A stretch of 64,000 nt of DNA from Hymenobacter caeli. Its GTDB lineage: Bacteria; Bacteroidota; Bacteroidia; Cytophagales; Hymenobacteraceae. The stretch is from assembly GCF_013294115.1 (NCBI RefSeq), contig NZ_JABSNP010000004.1, positions 1-64,000 of the forward strand. The letters are read 5' to 3'. Every line of letters starts with the position of its first letter. Positions within the stretch are counted from its first letter, which is position 1. Below, piece after piece: positions 1-8,481 of this stretch. Under the pieces are notes generated by a model, which had not been told where the DNA came from, made no database searches, and saw only the letters and a list, made by a program, of their open reading frames with translations. The translations under genes and the position numbers were made by a program.

Positions 1-2
1 GC

Positions 3-86
3 TCGTTCAGCAAGTGCCGCGCGAGCCATTATAACCGAATTAAAATTGCTATTGACCAGCATAATTTGGAAATCACCCTGCTTTAA
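3..86 (+). CDS. C-terminal end of an unidentified protein (cut by window start)
   Basis: A frame open from the window edge encodes 27 residues and ends with TAA at 84-86. The peptide (ending DQHNLEITLL) has an ordinary mixed composition and stops just before the convergent gene that ends at 91, which is the layout expected of a real gene tail. Too little is visible to name a family. The alternative is a chance open frame. Confidence 0.4.
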   Translation, partial: SFSKCRASHYNRIKIAIDQHNLEITLL

Positions 87-90
87 GCCA

Positions 91-474
91 CTACCCCTTC
101 TTAAAATAAGCGTCAAATGCTTCATTTGCAATGGTTCGCACAGGAATTGGAGTTAAAAATTTGTTTTCAAGCGTAATCTTAGTGGTGTCACGGCTGAAAT
201 AATTATTTAAGGCGTTCACACTTGCTGAATCGAACTGATATTCATGCGAGATGCTAGCCAATGTGCTGAGATCGTTGCTGCTTAGCGCCGAAGCAACGAT
301 TTTAGAATCTTGTTCATTCACCAACTCATTAACTACAACAACAACTGTAGTTGATGCTACTAACTCAGTTCGGATTATATCGGAATAAACCTCGTAATCA
401 CCAGTAGGGATTTGCTGGCTAAACCCACTTATCCCTTTTAGGGTTAAAGTAAAAATAAAACACAAGATTCTCAT
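91..474 (-). CDS. Small secreted protein of unknown function
   Basis: This encodes about 127 residues. The start chosen is the ATG at 474; a TTG two codons upstream is less likely. The N-terminus is a hydrophobic signal peptide (roughly residues 1-19, ending near GFSQQ), so the product is probably exported to the periplasm or outer membrane. The mature part has no motif I recognise. The gene is clearly lower in GC than its neighbours, with many A/T-ending codons, suggesting foreign origin or relaxed selection. It lies just downstream of bshC on the same strand, 33 bp away, but no functional link is evident. Confidence 0.6.
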   Translation of the reverse strand: MRILCFIFTLTLKGISGFSQQIPTGDYEVYSDIIRTELVASTTVVVVVNELVNEQDSKIVASALSSNDLSTLASISHEYQFDSASVNALNNYFSRDTTKITLENKFLTPIPVRTIANEAFDAYFKKG

Positions 475-507
475 AGTCAAACGATATTCTAATTGACCAA
501 ACTAAAT

Positions 508-2097
508 CTACTCCTCCTCAATTACCGCAAAGTCCAGCGCCAGCGGCTCCAGGGCCCCCAGCAGCTGATCGATAAAGCCGGGGTTATTAATTAACACGTT
601 CAGCACGTTGTCGGTGCGCTCTTGCAGGCCGCCGCCGGGGAAGAGTTTTTCCTTGATGGCGGCGAGCTGGGCGTAGGCGGTTTCGTGCTTGGTTTCGGCG
701 GCTTTGCTGAGGCGCTTTTCGAGGCCGGCGAGGCCCGCGGCGGCTTTTTGGGCTTCGGCGGCCACGGTGCGCACCAGCGAGGCATCGAGGCGCTGGGCCA
801 GATCCTGCACTTGCTGGAAGGTGGCGGCCAGGGCTTCCTGCTGCTCCTTCAGGCTGATTTCTTCCTGGCCCAGGGCGGCGCCGACTTGCTTCTTCAGCTC
901 GGGCAGCGACCGGAAAATATCGGTGGTGCTAAGGCCTAATTTCTTCAGTTTGCCGCCGTTGGCGCGGCTCACGTACAGGGCCGAGTTGCGGGGCAGCACG
1001 ATGGGAAACGGCACCCCGAAAGCGGCAAATACGTCCTTCAGCTGGAACCAGTACGCCACCTCCGCGCCCCCACCGATGTAAGCCAGGTTGGGCAGCAATA
1101 TTTCCTGGTACAGCGGGCGCAGCACCACGTTGGGGCTGAAACGCTCGGGCTGCTCGCGGGCCAGCTCCAGCAGCTCGGCCTGGCTGTGGCAGCGGGCGGT
1201 GTTGCGCACGGTCACCTCCACGCAGTCGGCGCCGTTGGCGTCGGGCTCCAGCCGCTCGCGCAAGCCGTTGTCGGTGATAAAGAATAGGTTGAGGGGCCGC
1301 GAATACACCTGCGGCTTGTAGCCGGCGGCGGTGAGGCGGGCGTTGGTGGCCTGCACGGCGGCGTTGGAGGTTTGGTGCTGGATTTCCTGCTCCAGCACTG
1401 GTACCAGCGCCTGCTTCAAGTTGGGCCGGTCGGCGTCGAGCGTCACCAAGCCGTACTGGCCAAACAGGCCATCGGCCAGGCGCTGGGTGGCGGCGGCCAG
1501 GGTGGGGGCCCCCAGGTAGGCCTCGCGGAACAGAGCCGGTACCTCAGGCGGCAGCTGGCTCAGCAGCTGCTCTTCCAGGCCGGCCAGGGGCAGACGGCCC
1601 ACGGGGCCCCCGGTGCCTTCGGCGTCCCACTGGTAGGTTTTGCCGAAGAGCGAAAAGTGGTTGATTTCGGCAAAGTCGTGGTCTTCGGTGGCCATCCAGT
1701 ACACGGGCACGAAGTCGTACTGCGGGTACTGGGCCTTCAATTCGCGGCTCAACTTGATGGCCGACACGATTTTATACACGAAGTACAGGGGCCCCGTGAG
1801 CAGGTTGAGCTGGTGGCCGGTGGTGATGGTGAAGGTGGTATCCTTCGCCAGCAGCTCAATATTGGCGGCCACGGTGGCGGGCACCTCACCGGCCGCGTAC
1901 TGGGCGCGCAGGGCCCCCACCAGCCGCTGCCGCGCCTCGGGCGAGTAGGTGGCTTGCTTCTCCTCGATTTGGGCGGTGAAATTTTCCAGCGCCGGCCAGC
2001 GGTGGTAGAAGGGCGCCAGCGCGGGCTTTTGGGCCAGGTAATCGGTGAGAAGGCCGGAGAAAGCGCCGGTGTCGGCGTAGGAAAGTGTCTGAACCAC
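508..2097 (-). CDS. bshC: Bacillithiol biosynthesis cysteine-adding enzyme BshC
   Basis: BshC performs the last step of bacillithiol synthesis, adding cysteine to glucosaminyl malate in the cytoplasm. The protein shows family blocks such as TTGHQLNLLTGPLYFVYK and VYWMATEDHDFAEIN, and a C-terminal coiled-coil region rich in K, E and Q. The frame stays open to a TTG at 2322, but the extra 75 N-terminal residues are read through an inverted-repeat element. The in-frame GTG at 2095-2097 gives 529 residues, the usual BshC length, so I chose it. The start codon therefore lies inside the left arm of the repeat at 2086-2149. A YtxJ-like bacilliredoxin at 24912 supports bacillithiol use in this organism. 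Confidence 0.93.
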   Translation of the reverse strand: MVQTLSYADTGAFSGLLTDYLAQKPALAPFYHRWPALENFTAQIEEKQATYSPEARQRLVGALRAQYAAGEVPATVAANIELLAKDTTFTITTGHQLNLLTGPLYFVYKIVSAIKLSRELKAQYPQYDFVPVYWMATEDHDFAEINHFSLFGKTYQWDAEGTGGPVGRLPLAGLEEQLLSQLPPEVPALFREAYLGAPTLAAATQRLADGLFGQYGLVTLDADRPNLKQALVPVLEQEIQHQTSNAAVQATNARLTAAGYKPQVYSRPLNLFFITDNGLRERLEPDANGADCVEVTVRNTARCHSQAELLELAREQPERFSPNVVLRPLYQEILLPNLAYIGGGAEVAYWFQLKDVFAAFGVPFPIVLPRNSALYVSRANGGKLKKLGLSTTDIFRSLPELKKQVGAALGQEEISLKEQQEALAATFQQVQDLAQRLDASLVRTVAAEAQKAAAGLAGLEKRLSKAAETKHETAYAQLAAIKEKLFPGGGLQERTDNVLNVLINNPGFIDQLLGALEPLALDFAVIEEE

Positions 2098-2321
2098 GGA
2101 TTTATCGGATTGAGCGGATTCGTCGGATTTTGGGGACGATTGGAGGCGGTGCGGCGGTGCCGCGCCGTAAAGGTCGGGACTAAACAAAAAAGGCAGCCGT
2201 TTGGCTGCCTTTTGTAAACTGGATATGCAATGGGGCCCCAGGGCAAAGCGCGCAACGCCGCCTCCAATCGTCCCCAAAATCCGACGAATCCGCTCAATCC
2301 GATAAATCCGTGGTTCAGACA
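2086..2321. repeat. Perfect 64-nt inverted repeat between rimO and bshC
   Basis: Arms 2086-2149 and 2258-2321 are exact reverse complements, with a 108-nt centre holding a terminator-like hairpin. The arms are built from short GGATT-type units (CGGATT, GCGGATT, TCGGATT). One arm takes in the rimO stop codon and the other the probable GTG start of bshC. Perfect identity suggests recent mobility or ongoing homogenisation. No transposase is present. Confidence 0.9.
2188..2213 (-). terminator. Intrinsic terminator downstream of rimO
   Basis: An 11-bp stem (AAAAGGCAGCC pairing with GGCTGCCTTTT, loop GTTT) is flanked by A on one side and T on the other, so it could work in both directions. It lies in the centre of the large inverted repeat and would separate rimO from bshC transcription. 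Confidence 0.65.
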
Positions 2322-3628
2322 AGTACGCCGTACAGGTCGAAATCCGTGGCCGAGGTGATTTTCACGTTCGCAAAATCGCCGAGGCGCACGAACGTATCCT
2401 TTTCTACCGGCACCAGCACCTCGTTGTCCACCTCGGGCGAGTCGAACTCGGTGCGGCCCACGAAATGGCCGCTCTCCTTGCGGTCGAATAGCACCTTGTA
2501 GGTCTGGCCCACGCGCTCCTCGTTCAGCTCCAGCGAAATGCCCTGCTGCAGTTCCATGATGGCGTCGGCGCGCTCCTGCTTAAGCTCGGCGGGCACGGTG
2601 TCTTCCAGGGTGTAGGAGTGCGTATTATCCTCGTGCGAGTACGTGAAAATGCCCAGCCGCTCGAACCGCGTCTGGCGTACAAACTCGTACATTTCCTCGA
2701 AGTCGGCCTCGGTTTCGCCGGGGTGGCCGCTGATGAGCGTGGTGCGCAGCGCAATGCCCGGCACCCGCTGCCGAATGGTGTCCACGAGCTCCGAGGTGCG
2801 GCGGCGGGTGATGCCGCGGCGCATGGTTTTCAGCATGTTATCCGAGCCGTGCTGCAAGGGCATGTCGAGGTACTTGCAGATGTTGGCGCGCTCGGCCATC
2901 ACGTCCAGCGCCTCCAGCGGAAACTGCGACGGGTAGGCGTACTGCATCCGAATCCAGTCGATGCCGTTCACGTCGGAGAGGCGGCGCAGCAGCTCGGGCA
3001 GCTTGCGCTCGCCGTAGGCTTGCAGGCCGTAGTAGGTCAGGTCCTGGGCAATGAGGATCAGCTCCTTGGTACCCTGGGCGGCCAGGCGGCTGGCGTCGCG
3101 CACGAGGTCGTCCATGGTGCGGTCCACGTGCTTGCCGCGCATCAGCGGGATGGCGCAGAACGAGCAGGGGCGGTTGCAGCCCTCGGCAATTTTGAAGTAG
3201 GCGTAGTGGCGCGGCGTGGTGAGCAGGCGCTCGCCCACCAGCTCGTGCTTGTAGTCGGCGTTCAGCACCTTCAGCATCTGGGGCAGCTCCAGGGTGCCGA
3301 AGTAGGCGTCCACCTGCGGGATTTCCACCTCCAGCTCGTCCTTGTAGCGCTGCGAGAGGCAGCCCGTCACGTAGAGCTTCTCCAGGCGGCCGGCCTCCTT
3401 CTCGTCGGCGTAGCGCAGAATGGTGTCGATGCTCTCCTGCTTGGCGTTGTCGATGAAGCCGCAGGTGTTGATAATGACGATGTTGGCGTCGCTTTTCGTC
3501 GCCTCGTGCGTCACGTCAAAGTCGTTGGCCTGGAGCTGGCCCATCAGCACCTCGCTGTCCACAATGTTCTTCGAGCAGCCCAGCGTGATGACGTTGACCT
3601 TGTTTTGGTTTTGATTTCTAACTTTCAC
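2315..3628 (-). CDS. rimO: Ribosomal protein S12 methylthiotransferase RimO
   Basis: RimO is a radical-SAM enzyme that methylthiolates an aspartate of ribosomal protein S12. The 437-residue length is normal. The N-terminal UPF0004 domain has the three expected cysteines (C18 in LGCSKN, C56 in NTCGF, C90 in VTGC) for the auxiliary cluster. The radical-SAM C-x3-C-x2-C is at C151, C155 and C158 (GCNRPCSFC), and a C-terminal TRAM domain follows. The start is a GTG at 3626-3628; no ATG precedes the conserved VNVITLGCSK segment. The final codons touch the inverted repeat shared with bshC. Confidence 0.96.
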   Translation of the reverse strand: MKVRNQNQNKVNVITLGCSKNIVDSEVLMGQLQANDFDVTHEATKSDANIVIINTCGFIDNAKQESIDTILRYADEKEAGRLEKLYVTGCLSQRYKDELEVEIPQVDAYFGTLELPQMLKVLNADYKHELVGERLLTTPRHYAYFKIAEGCNRPCSFCAIPLMRGKHVDRTMDDLVRDASRLAAQGTKELILIAQDLTYYGLQAYGERKLPELLRRLSDVNGIDWIRMQYAYPSQFPLEALDVMAERANICKYLDMPLQHGSDNMLKTMRRGITRRRTSELVDTIRQRVPGIALRTTLISGHPGETEADFEEMYEFVRQTRFERLGIFTYSHEDNTHSYTLEDTVPAELKQERADAIMELQQGISLELNEERVGQTYKVLFDRKESGHFVGRTEFDSPEVDNEVLVPVEKDTFVRLGDFANVKITSATDFDLYGVLV

Positions 3629-3757
3629 TATCGCTGATTTTTACTGATTAACCGTGATTTCGCTGATTTTTATTTTCAGAAACTGCCGAATTAACACCTC
3701 CTGAATCTTGGCAAAATCCGGATTCTATTAATTATTTATGCTTGATTTTTAATTTAA

Positions 3758-4378
3758 TTAACGCAGGGTAGCCAAGGCAAACTGGAAGCCGGGTAGCACG
3801 TCCTCGCCGCTTAAAGTATCGGCGAAGGATTTTACCTCTACGCTGCCATCGGCGCGGAAAACGCGGGCGGTTTCCGTCTTGGGGTCGATGAGCCAGCCCA
3901 GGCGCAGGCCGTTGTTGAGGTATTCCTGCATTTTGATGATTGTGTCGGAAATGCTGTCGGTTTCGCTGAGTAGCTCCACCGCGAAATCGGGGCACAGGGG
4001 CAGGTGCTTGCGGCGCTGCTCGTCGCTGAGCGCTTCCCAGACTGCCTGGCTCACCCAAGCTGCATCGGGCGAGCGCACGGTCCCGTTGGGCAGTCGGAAA
4101 CCGGTGGAGGAATCGAATACCTGGCCCAGCCGATGCTGCCGGTTCCAGATGGTCAGGTCAGTAGTTATTTCACTGCTGCGGCGACCCGATTCGCCTCCGG
4201 TTAACGGCATAAGCTCAATGGTCCCGTCGGCGCGGCGCTCAAATTTTTGCGCGCGGTTTTGTTGGCAGAAGGCGTAGAATTCGTCTTCACTGAGGCGTTG
4301 CAGGTATTCGGCCAGGGTCTGACGGCCGGCCGGAACGGCTTCCGTGGCCGGCAGCGGAACGGGGTGCATAACAGTCAT
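3758..4378 (-). CDS. Uma2 family PD-(D/E)XK endonuclease-like protein
   Basis: This 206-residue protein matches the Uma2 pattern: an N-terminal helical lead (LAEYLQRLSEDEFYAFC), then SPDAAWV, then AVELLSETDS, then a Y/W-rich LRLGWLIDP strand. These are the positions of the PD-(D/E)XK nuclease-like core (D near SPDA, E in VELLSE). Uma2 proteins are abundant in cyanobacteria and some Bacteroidota and have no settled physiological role. A second, divergent member lies at 37941-38558. It is transcribed with pheS upstream (46-bp gap) and rimO downstream, but a functional link is not evident. Confidence 0.85.
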   Translation of the reverse strand: MTVMHPVPLPATEAVPAGRQTLAEYLQRLSEDEFYAFCQQNRAQKFERRADGTIELMPLTGGESGRRSSEITTDLTIWNRQHRLGQVFDSSTGFRLPNGTVRSPDAAWVSQAVWEALSDEQRRKHLPLCPDFAVELLSETDSISDTIIKMQEYLNNGLRLGWLIDPKTETARVFRADGSVEVKSFADTLSGEDVLPGFQFALATLR

Positions 4379-4424
4379 GGCGTAGACAACAAAGGCCTGA
4401 TTATAAATGATTCACCCCGGGGCC

Positions 4425-5498
4425 CTACACGGCCTCGAACTGCCGCAAAAAGCGCAGGTCGTTTTCCGTGAACAGGCGCAAATCCTTGATTTGGTACTTG
4501 AGCATGGCGATGCGCTCGATGCCCATGCCCCAGGCGTAGCCGGAGTATTTCTCGGGGTCGATGCCGCTGTTTTCGAGCACGTTGGGGTCCACCATGCCGC
4601 AGCCGCCGATTTCCACCCAGCCCGAGTACTTGCAGATGTTGCAGCCCTTGCCCTTGCAAATGAGGCAGGTAATGTCAATCTCGGCGCTGGGCTCGGTGAA
4701 GGGGAAGAAGCTGGGCCGGAACCGGATGTTGATGTCAGAGCCAAACATCTCACTCACAAAGTAATACACCGTCTGCTTGAGGTCGGCGAAGCTCACGCCC
4801 TCGTCCACGAACAGGCCTTCTACCTGGTGGAACATCATGTGGGCGCGGGCCGAAATGGCCTCGTTGCGGTACACGCGCCCCGGCATCACGGACCGGATGG
4901 GCGGGGCCTGGGTTTCCATCACCCGCACCTGCACGTTGCTGGTGTGGGTGCGCAGTAGTAGCGGCACGTCGGGGGCCCCGGAGTCGGCGGCATGAATCGG
5001 GCTTTTGGGGGCGGGCGGGGCGATGAAAAAGGTGTCCTGCATGTCGCGCGCCGGGTGGTTTTCGGGGAAGTTGAGGGCCGTGAAGTTGTGCCAGTCGTCC
5101 TCAATTTCGGGGCCCTCGGCCACCGAGAAGCCGATGCGGCCGAAGATGCGCAGCATCTCCTCGCGCACCAGGCTCAGGGGGTGGCGGGTGCCCAGGGCGT
5201 TGGGCACGGGCGGCAGGGTGTAGTCGTAGCTGGCGTCGGCGGGCTGGTTGGCGGTGGCGGCCTCCAGGGCCCCCAGGGCTTCGTCGTGGCGGGCCTGGGC
5301 GGCTTGCTTGAGCTGGTTGAGCTGCTGGCCCACGGCGCGCTTCTCGTCGGCGGGCACGGTTTTGAGCTGGTCGAACAAGTCGGCCAGGCGGCCCTTGCGG
5401 CCGAGGTAGGCAATGCGGAAAGCGTCGAGCTGGGCCGCGCTGGCCAGCTCCTGGGCGCTGATTTCGGCCTCGAGGCCGGCAATGGAATCCTGTAGCAT
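4425..5498 (-). CDS. pheS: Phenylalanine--tRNA ligase alpha subunit
   Basis: PheS charges tRNA-Phe as part of the alpha2-beta2 synthetase. The N-terminal coiled coil is followed by the class II core: GRVYRNEAISARAHMMFHQ is motif 2 and GMGIERIAML is motif 3. Between them is a four-cysteine knuckle, C-x2-C-x4-C-x2-C (CLICKGKGCNICK), which may bind zinc and which I recall from other Bacteroidota PheS. The ATG at 5498 (MLQDSIAGLE) gives 357 residues. An upstream in-frame start at 5525 would add nine residues but lies upstream of a likely -7 box. pheT is not in the window. Confidence 0.95.
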   Translation of the reverse strand: MLQDSIAGLEAEISAQELASAAQLDAFRIAYLGRKGRLADLFDQLKTVPADEKRAVGQQLNQLKQAAQARHDEALGALEAATANQPADASYDYTLPPVPNALGTRHPLSLVREEMLRIFGRIGFSVAEGPEIEDDWHNFTALNFPENHPARDMQDTFFIAPPAPKSPIHAADSGAPDVPLLLRTHTSNVQVRVMETQAPPIRSVMPGRVYRNEAISARAHMMFHQVEGLFVDEGVSFADLKQTVYYFVSEMFGSDINIRFRPSFFPFTEPSAEIDITCLICKGKGCNICKYSGWVEIGGCGMVDPNVLENSGIDPEKYSGYAWGMGIERIAMLKYQIKDLRLFTENDLRFLRQFEAV

Positions 5499-5503
5499 AG
5501 GCA

Positions 5504-5511
5504 CAAAGTTA
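5504..5511 (-). promoter_or_regulatory. Putative -7 box of pheS
   Basis: On the minus strand this reads TAACTTTG, a match to the Bacteroidetes -7 consensus TAnnTTTG. It ends 5 bp before the pheS ATG, implying a very short or absent leader. No TTG -33 element is visible. Confidence 0.35.
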
Positions 5512-5612
5512 CGGCCGGGCGGCACCCCGGCGGGCGGTTTCGCGTAGGCACCCCGTTGGGCGGCCGGAAGGCGGGGCCAACGGCTTCTTTTTCATCCTTG
5601 TTCCTCGTTTAT

Positions 5613-5948
5613 ATGCTCCGTTCCCTGCTCGCTGTGTTGCTGGCCGCCTCTGCCCTCGCCGCCACCGCCCAAACGGCCCCGCGCCGCGCCGCCAAGCCCG
5701 CTACCACCACGGCCAAAACCAAGCCCGTACCAGCCGCCACTTCCGACGCCACTGCCACCGACGGCGGCTTCGGCAACGGGGCCCCCAGCTCGTCGGCCAA
5801 CGACGGCGGCAAGGGCCAGGGCGTGTACGCCGCGCCCGGCATGCCCGTGGACGTGACGTCAGGCAAAGAAGTGGGCTCCTACAAAGGCACCACCGACAAG
5901 GCCACGCCCGCCAGGCGCACCGGCACCACCACGCTCTCGCCGAAGTAA
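5613..5948 (+). CDS. Small secreted protein, first of three tandem paralogues
   Basis: This 111-residue protein has a signal peptide (MLRSLLAVLLAASALAATAQ) and a low-complexity A/T/K/P-rich middle. The C-terminal half contains VYAAPGMPVDV, a glycine-tyrosine stretch (VGSYKG) and the end TTLSPK. The same order of motifs occurs in the genes at 6152 and 6635, so the three form a small family. The ATG at 5613 is preferred because it opens the signal peptide directly. The function is unknown; a periplasmic or surface location is inferred from the signal peptide. Confidence 0.7.
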   Translation: MLRSLLAVLLAASALAATAQTAPRRAAKPATTTAKTKPVPAATSDATATDGGFGNGAPSSSANDGGKGQGVYAAPGMPVDVTSGKEVGSYKGTTDKATPARRTGTTTLSPK

Positions 5949-5984
5949 GCGCCGGGGCCCCCGCGCTGTTCGTCTTTTCCAAAG

Positions 5985-6021
5985 CGCCCCGCTTGGCTTG
6001 CACAGCCGGGCGGGGCGTTTT
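5985..6021 (+). terminator. Terminator after first secreted paralogue
   Basis: A GC stem (5985-5992 with 6010-6017) is followed by a T run. Confidence 0.5.
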
Positions 6022-6151
6022 TGGTTGAATTTGGGCGTGGGGCCCCGGATGGTTTTAGCGACGGACCAAGGCCCCAAGCAGCAAAAAAGAAGTTTGGCAC
6101 GGTCTTCGATTTTGGGTACGCAACTCCCCACTCCTCAAACCCGCTTCGCCC

Positions 6152-6544
6152 ATGTTCCGCTCCATCGTTACCCTCGCCTTGTCGGTGTTCTTAATCGCCG
6201 AAGCCAGCGCCCAAACCACGCCGGCCGTCACCAAAAAAACCACCCGCACCACCCGCCGCGTGGCCAAAAAAACGCAGCGCACCGTGCGCAAAACCACCCG
6301 CCAAGCCGCGGCCGCCTGGCCCGCTCCCGACCCCGCCACGCCGGTAATGGCCGCCGTAACCGAGCCCACCGGCTGGGAGGCCTACGACGACGCGCAGGCC
6401 CGCCAGGGCCGCGACGCGGTGTACGCTGCCCCGGGCATGAGCGTGCACATCCGCACGGGCCACGAAATGGACAATTACGACGGTACGCCCCGCAAAGCCC
6501 CGGTCAGCACGAAGCAGACCACGCTCTCGCCCAGCCCCCGCTAG
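6152..6544 (+). CDS. Small secreted protein, second of three tandem paralogues
   Basis: This encodes 130 residues. The signal peptide is about residues 1-21 (MFRSIVTLALSVFLIAEASA). It is followed by a strongly basic K/R/T-rich segment (residues 26-50) and then the family block VYAAPGMSVHI, MDNYDG and the C-terminal TTLSPSPR. The basic segment is much more pronounced than in the first paralogue and resembles that of the third. The family signature is in the C-terminal 50 residues, so the N-terminal linker is free to diverge. The function is unknown. Confidence 0.72.
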   Translation: MFRSIVTLALSVFLIAEASAQTTPAVTKKTTRTTRRVAKKTQRTVRKTTRQAAAAWPAPDPATPVMAAVTEPTGWEAYDDAQARQGRDAVYAAPGMSVHIRTGHEMDNYDGTPRKAPVSTKQTTLSPSPR

Positions 6545-6577
6545 GCCGGGCTAATCCACGGCTGACGATTACACGTA

Positions 6578-6617
6578 AAGTGGGCCCTGGCTAACGGCTG
6601 GGGCCCACTTCTTTATT
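6578..6617 (+). terminator. Terminator after second secreted paralogue
   Basis: A 10-bp stem (AAGTGGGCCC with GGGCCCACTT) is followed by CTTTATT. Confidence 0.6.
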
Positions 6618-6634
6618 CTAACTTACTGTACCAT

Positions 6635-6976
6635 ATGCTGCGTTCTTTCCTCGCCGGGGCCCTCGTGCTCGCCGTATTACTGGGGGCCCAGGCCCAAACC
6701 GGTACCAAAAACTATAAGCGCTCGGTGCGTCAAACGAGCCGTAAAAAAGGCAAGTACTACCGCGCTGGCACCCTCAAGGCCACCGGCGCCGGCAAGCGCA
6801 AGCTGGAGGTGTCGCGCGGCGACTATTACCTGGCCCCCGGCATGCCCATGCCCCAAACCGACCACCGGCACATCGACAGCTACATGGGCGACGTGCCCCC
6901 GCGCAAGCACTACGCCAAGAAACCCGTCCCCGGGGCCCCCGGCGGCAACAGCACCCTCAGCCCGGCAAGGAAGTAG
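6635..6976 (+). CDS. Small secreted protein, third of three tandem paralogues
   Basis: This 113-residue protein has a signal peptide (MLRSFLAGALVLAVLLGAQAQ), nearly the same opening as the first paralogue. A lysine/arginine-rich stretch follows (KRSVRQTSRKKGKYYR), then the family block YYLAPGMPM, IDSYMGD and the C-terminal STLSPARK. Three consecutive genes sharing signal peptide, APGM motif, Y-x-G motif and TLSP tail indicate local gene duplication followed by divergence. The first two are each followed by their own terminator-like hairpin, so expression may be independent. Confidence 0.72.
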   Translation: MLRSFLAGALVLAVLLGAQAQTGTKNYKRSVRQTSRKKGKYYRAGTLKATGAGKRKLEVSRGDYYLAPGMPMPQTDHRHIDSYMGDVPPRKHYAKKPVPGAPGGNSTLSPARK

Positions 6977-7003
6977 GTGGTAGCGGCGTAGTAGACAAGA
7001 ATA

Positions 7004-7106
7004 GGCCGTCATGCTGAGCGCAGCCGAAGCATCTCTACCGCTGACTAACCAAATAGATTGAGTTAGTCAGCGGTAGAGATGCCTCGGCTGCGCTCAGCAT
7101 GACGGC
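7004..7106. repeat. Palindromic repeat, GTCATGCTGAGCGCAGC family (copy 1)
   Basis: Two 45-nt arms (7004-7048 and 7062-7106), with a single-position mismatch, flank a 13-nt loop. The outer part, GTCATGCTGAGCGCAGC, recurs in the repeat at 8482-8599. It sits between the last secreted paralogue and the convergent M16 gene and could also act as a transcription terminator. Confidence 0.85.
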
Positions 7107-7141
7107 CTGTTGTGCATCACTGCCCGCCTGTTGCGGCCGTT

Positions 7142-8416
7142 TTATTCGGTTTCCATTTCCACTTCTTCAGCTACGAATTCGCCCACGGCTTCGTAGTAGA
7201 GGGTGTTGCAATTTTCAGGGCGGAGCACCTGGGCGGCGGCGGCGCGCACGGCGGCCACGTCCACGGCCTGGATGCGGCGGCTTTCGTCGTTCACCAGGTT
7301 GGCGTCGCCGATGAGCTTGCTGTAGGCCAGGCTAAGGGCCCGGTGCAGCAGGTCGATTTCGCCGAACACCAGGTGGCTTTCGGCCTGGTTTTTTACCTTT
7401 TCCAGCTCGCGGGCGTCCACGTCGGCGGCCACGAACTCGGCCACCACGGCTTCCACGGCGGCGTTGGCTTCGTGCAGGTCCACGCCGGCGTTCAGCTTGC
7501 CGCTCACCACGAGCAGGCCCGCGTCGAGGGCCCCGGTGAGGGAGGCCGAGATGTTGTTGAACAGCGCCAGCTCTTTCACCAGGCGCTGGTGCAGGCGGCT
7601 CGACTTGCCGCGGCCCAGCATGTCGGCCAGCAGGTCGGCGGCGTAGTAGTTATCGTCGCGGCGGGCGGGGGCGTGGTAGGCCTTGTAGAGGGCCGAAAGT
7701 GGCACCGGGGCCTGCACGGTCTGGGTGCGGGCCTGGGTTTGGACGGGCTCCTGGGGCAGGTCGCGCACGTAGGCGGGGCCCCCGGCAATGGGCCCGAACC
7801 ACTTCTCGGCCAGGCGCTGGGCTTCGTCGAAGCTCACGGCCCCGGCCAGCACCAGAATGGCGTTCTGGGGCGCGTAGTGCTTGTTGAAGAAGCCGCGCAC
7901 GTCGTCCATCACCGCGTTTTCGATGTGCGCAATTTCCTTGCCGATGGTGTTCCACTGGTAGGGGTGCACCTGGTAGGCCAGCGGCAGCACCTTCAGCCAC
8001 ACGTCGCCGTAGGGCTGGTTGAGGTAGCTCTGCTTGAACTCCTCGACCACCACTTTGCGCTGCACCTCCAGGCCGTTTTCCGAAAACGCCAGGCTCAGCA
8101 TCCGGTCCGATTCGAGCCAAAAGCCGGTTTCGAGGTTGGCGGCGGGCAGCGAGAGGTAGTAGTTGGTGACGTCCTGCGAGGTGAAGGCGTTGTTTTCGCC
8201 GCCCACGCGCTGCAAGGGCTCGTCGTAGCTGGGGATGTTTATGGAGCCCGAAAACATCAGGTGCTCAAACAGGTGCGCGAAGCCGGTGTGGTCGGGGTCT
8301 TCGTCGCGGGCCCCCACGTCGTACATCACGTTCAGCACGGCCATCGGGGTGCTGAAATCTTCGTGCACGATGCAGCGCAGGCCGTTGGCAAGGGTAAATT
8401 CCTGGAAATTAATCAT
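7142..8416 (-). CDS. M16 family zinc metallopeptidase
   Basis: This 424-residue protein has the inverted zinc motif HxxEH at residues 48-52 (HLFEHLMFSGS), the first-domain signature NGLRCIVHED, and the R/Y-containing second-domain region expected of a single-unit pitrilysin-type peptidase. There is no signal peptide, so it is probably cytoplasmic. The C-terminal tail is very acidic. M16 proteins of this size often pair with a second, inactive subunit; no such partner is adjacent. A palindromic repeat lies on each side of the gene. Confidence 0.9.
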   Translation of the reverse strand: MINFQEFTLANGLRCIVHEDFSTPMAVLNVMYDVGARDEDPDHTGFAHLFEHLMFSGSINIPSYDEPLQRVGGENNAFTSQDVTNYYLSLPAANLETGFWLESDRMLSLAFSENGLEVQRKVVVEEFKQSYLNQPYGDVWLKVLPLAYQVHPYQWNTIGKEIAHIENAVMDDVRGFFNKHYAPQNAILVLAGAVSFDEAQRLAEKWFGPIAGGPAYVRDLPQEPVQTQARTQTVQAPVPLSALYKAYHAPARRDDNYYAADLLADMLGRGKSSRLHQRLVKELALFNNISASLTGALDAGLLVVSGKLNAGVDLHEANAAVEAVVAEFVAADVDARELEKVKNQAESHLVFGEIDLLHRALSLAYSKLIGDANLVNDESRRIQAVDVAAVRAAAAQVLRPENCNTLYYEAVGEFVAEEVEMETE

Positions 8417-8481
8417 TATAACGCTAAGAGGGGGACTTGCTACTGTGGGGATGTTTTAGAACTTTCAAACTCATTTAGGCC

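Noticed and set aside
2098-2322. TTG start for bshC at 2322 giving 604 residues
   Set aside because: The added residues are read through the inverted repeat, have unusual composition, and exceed the family length; the GTG at 2097 gives the usual length.
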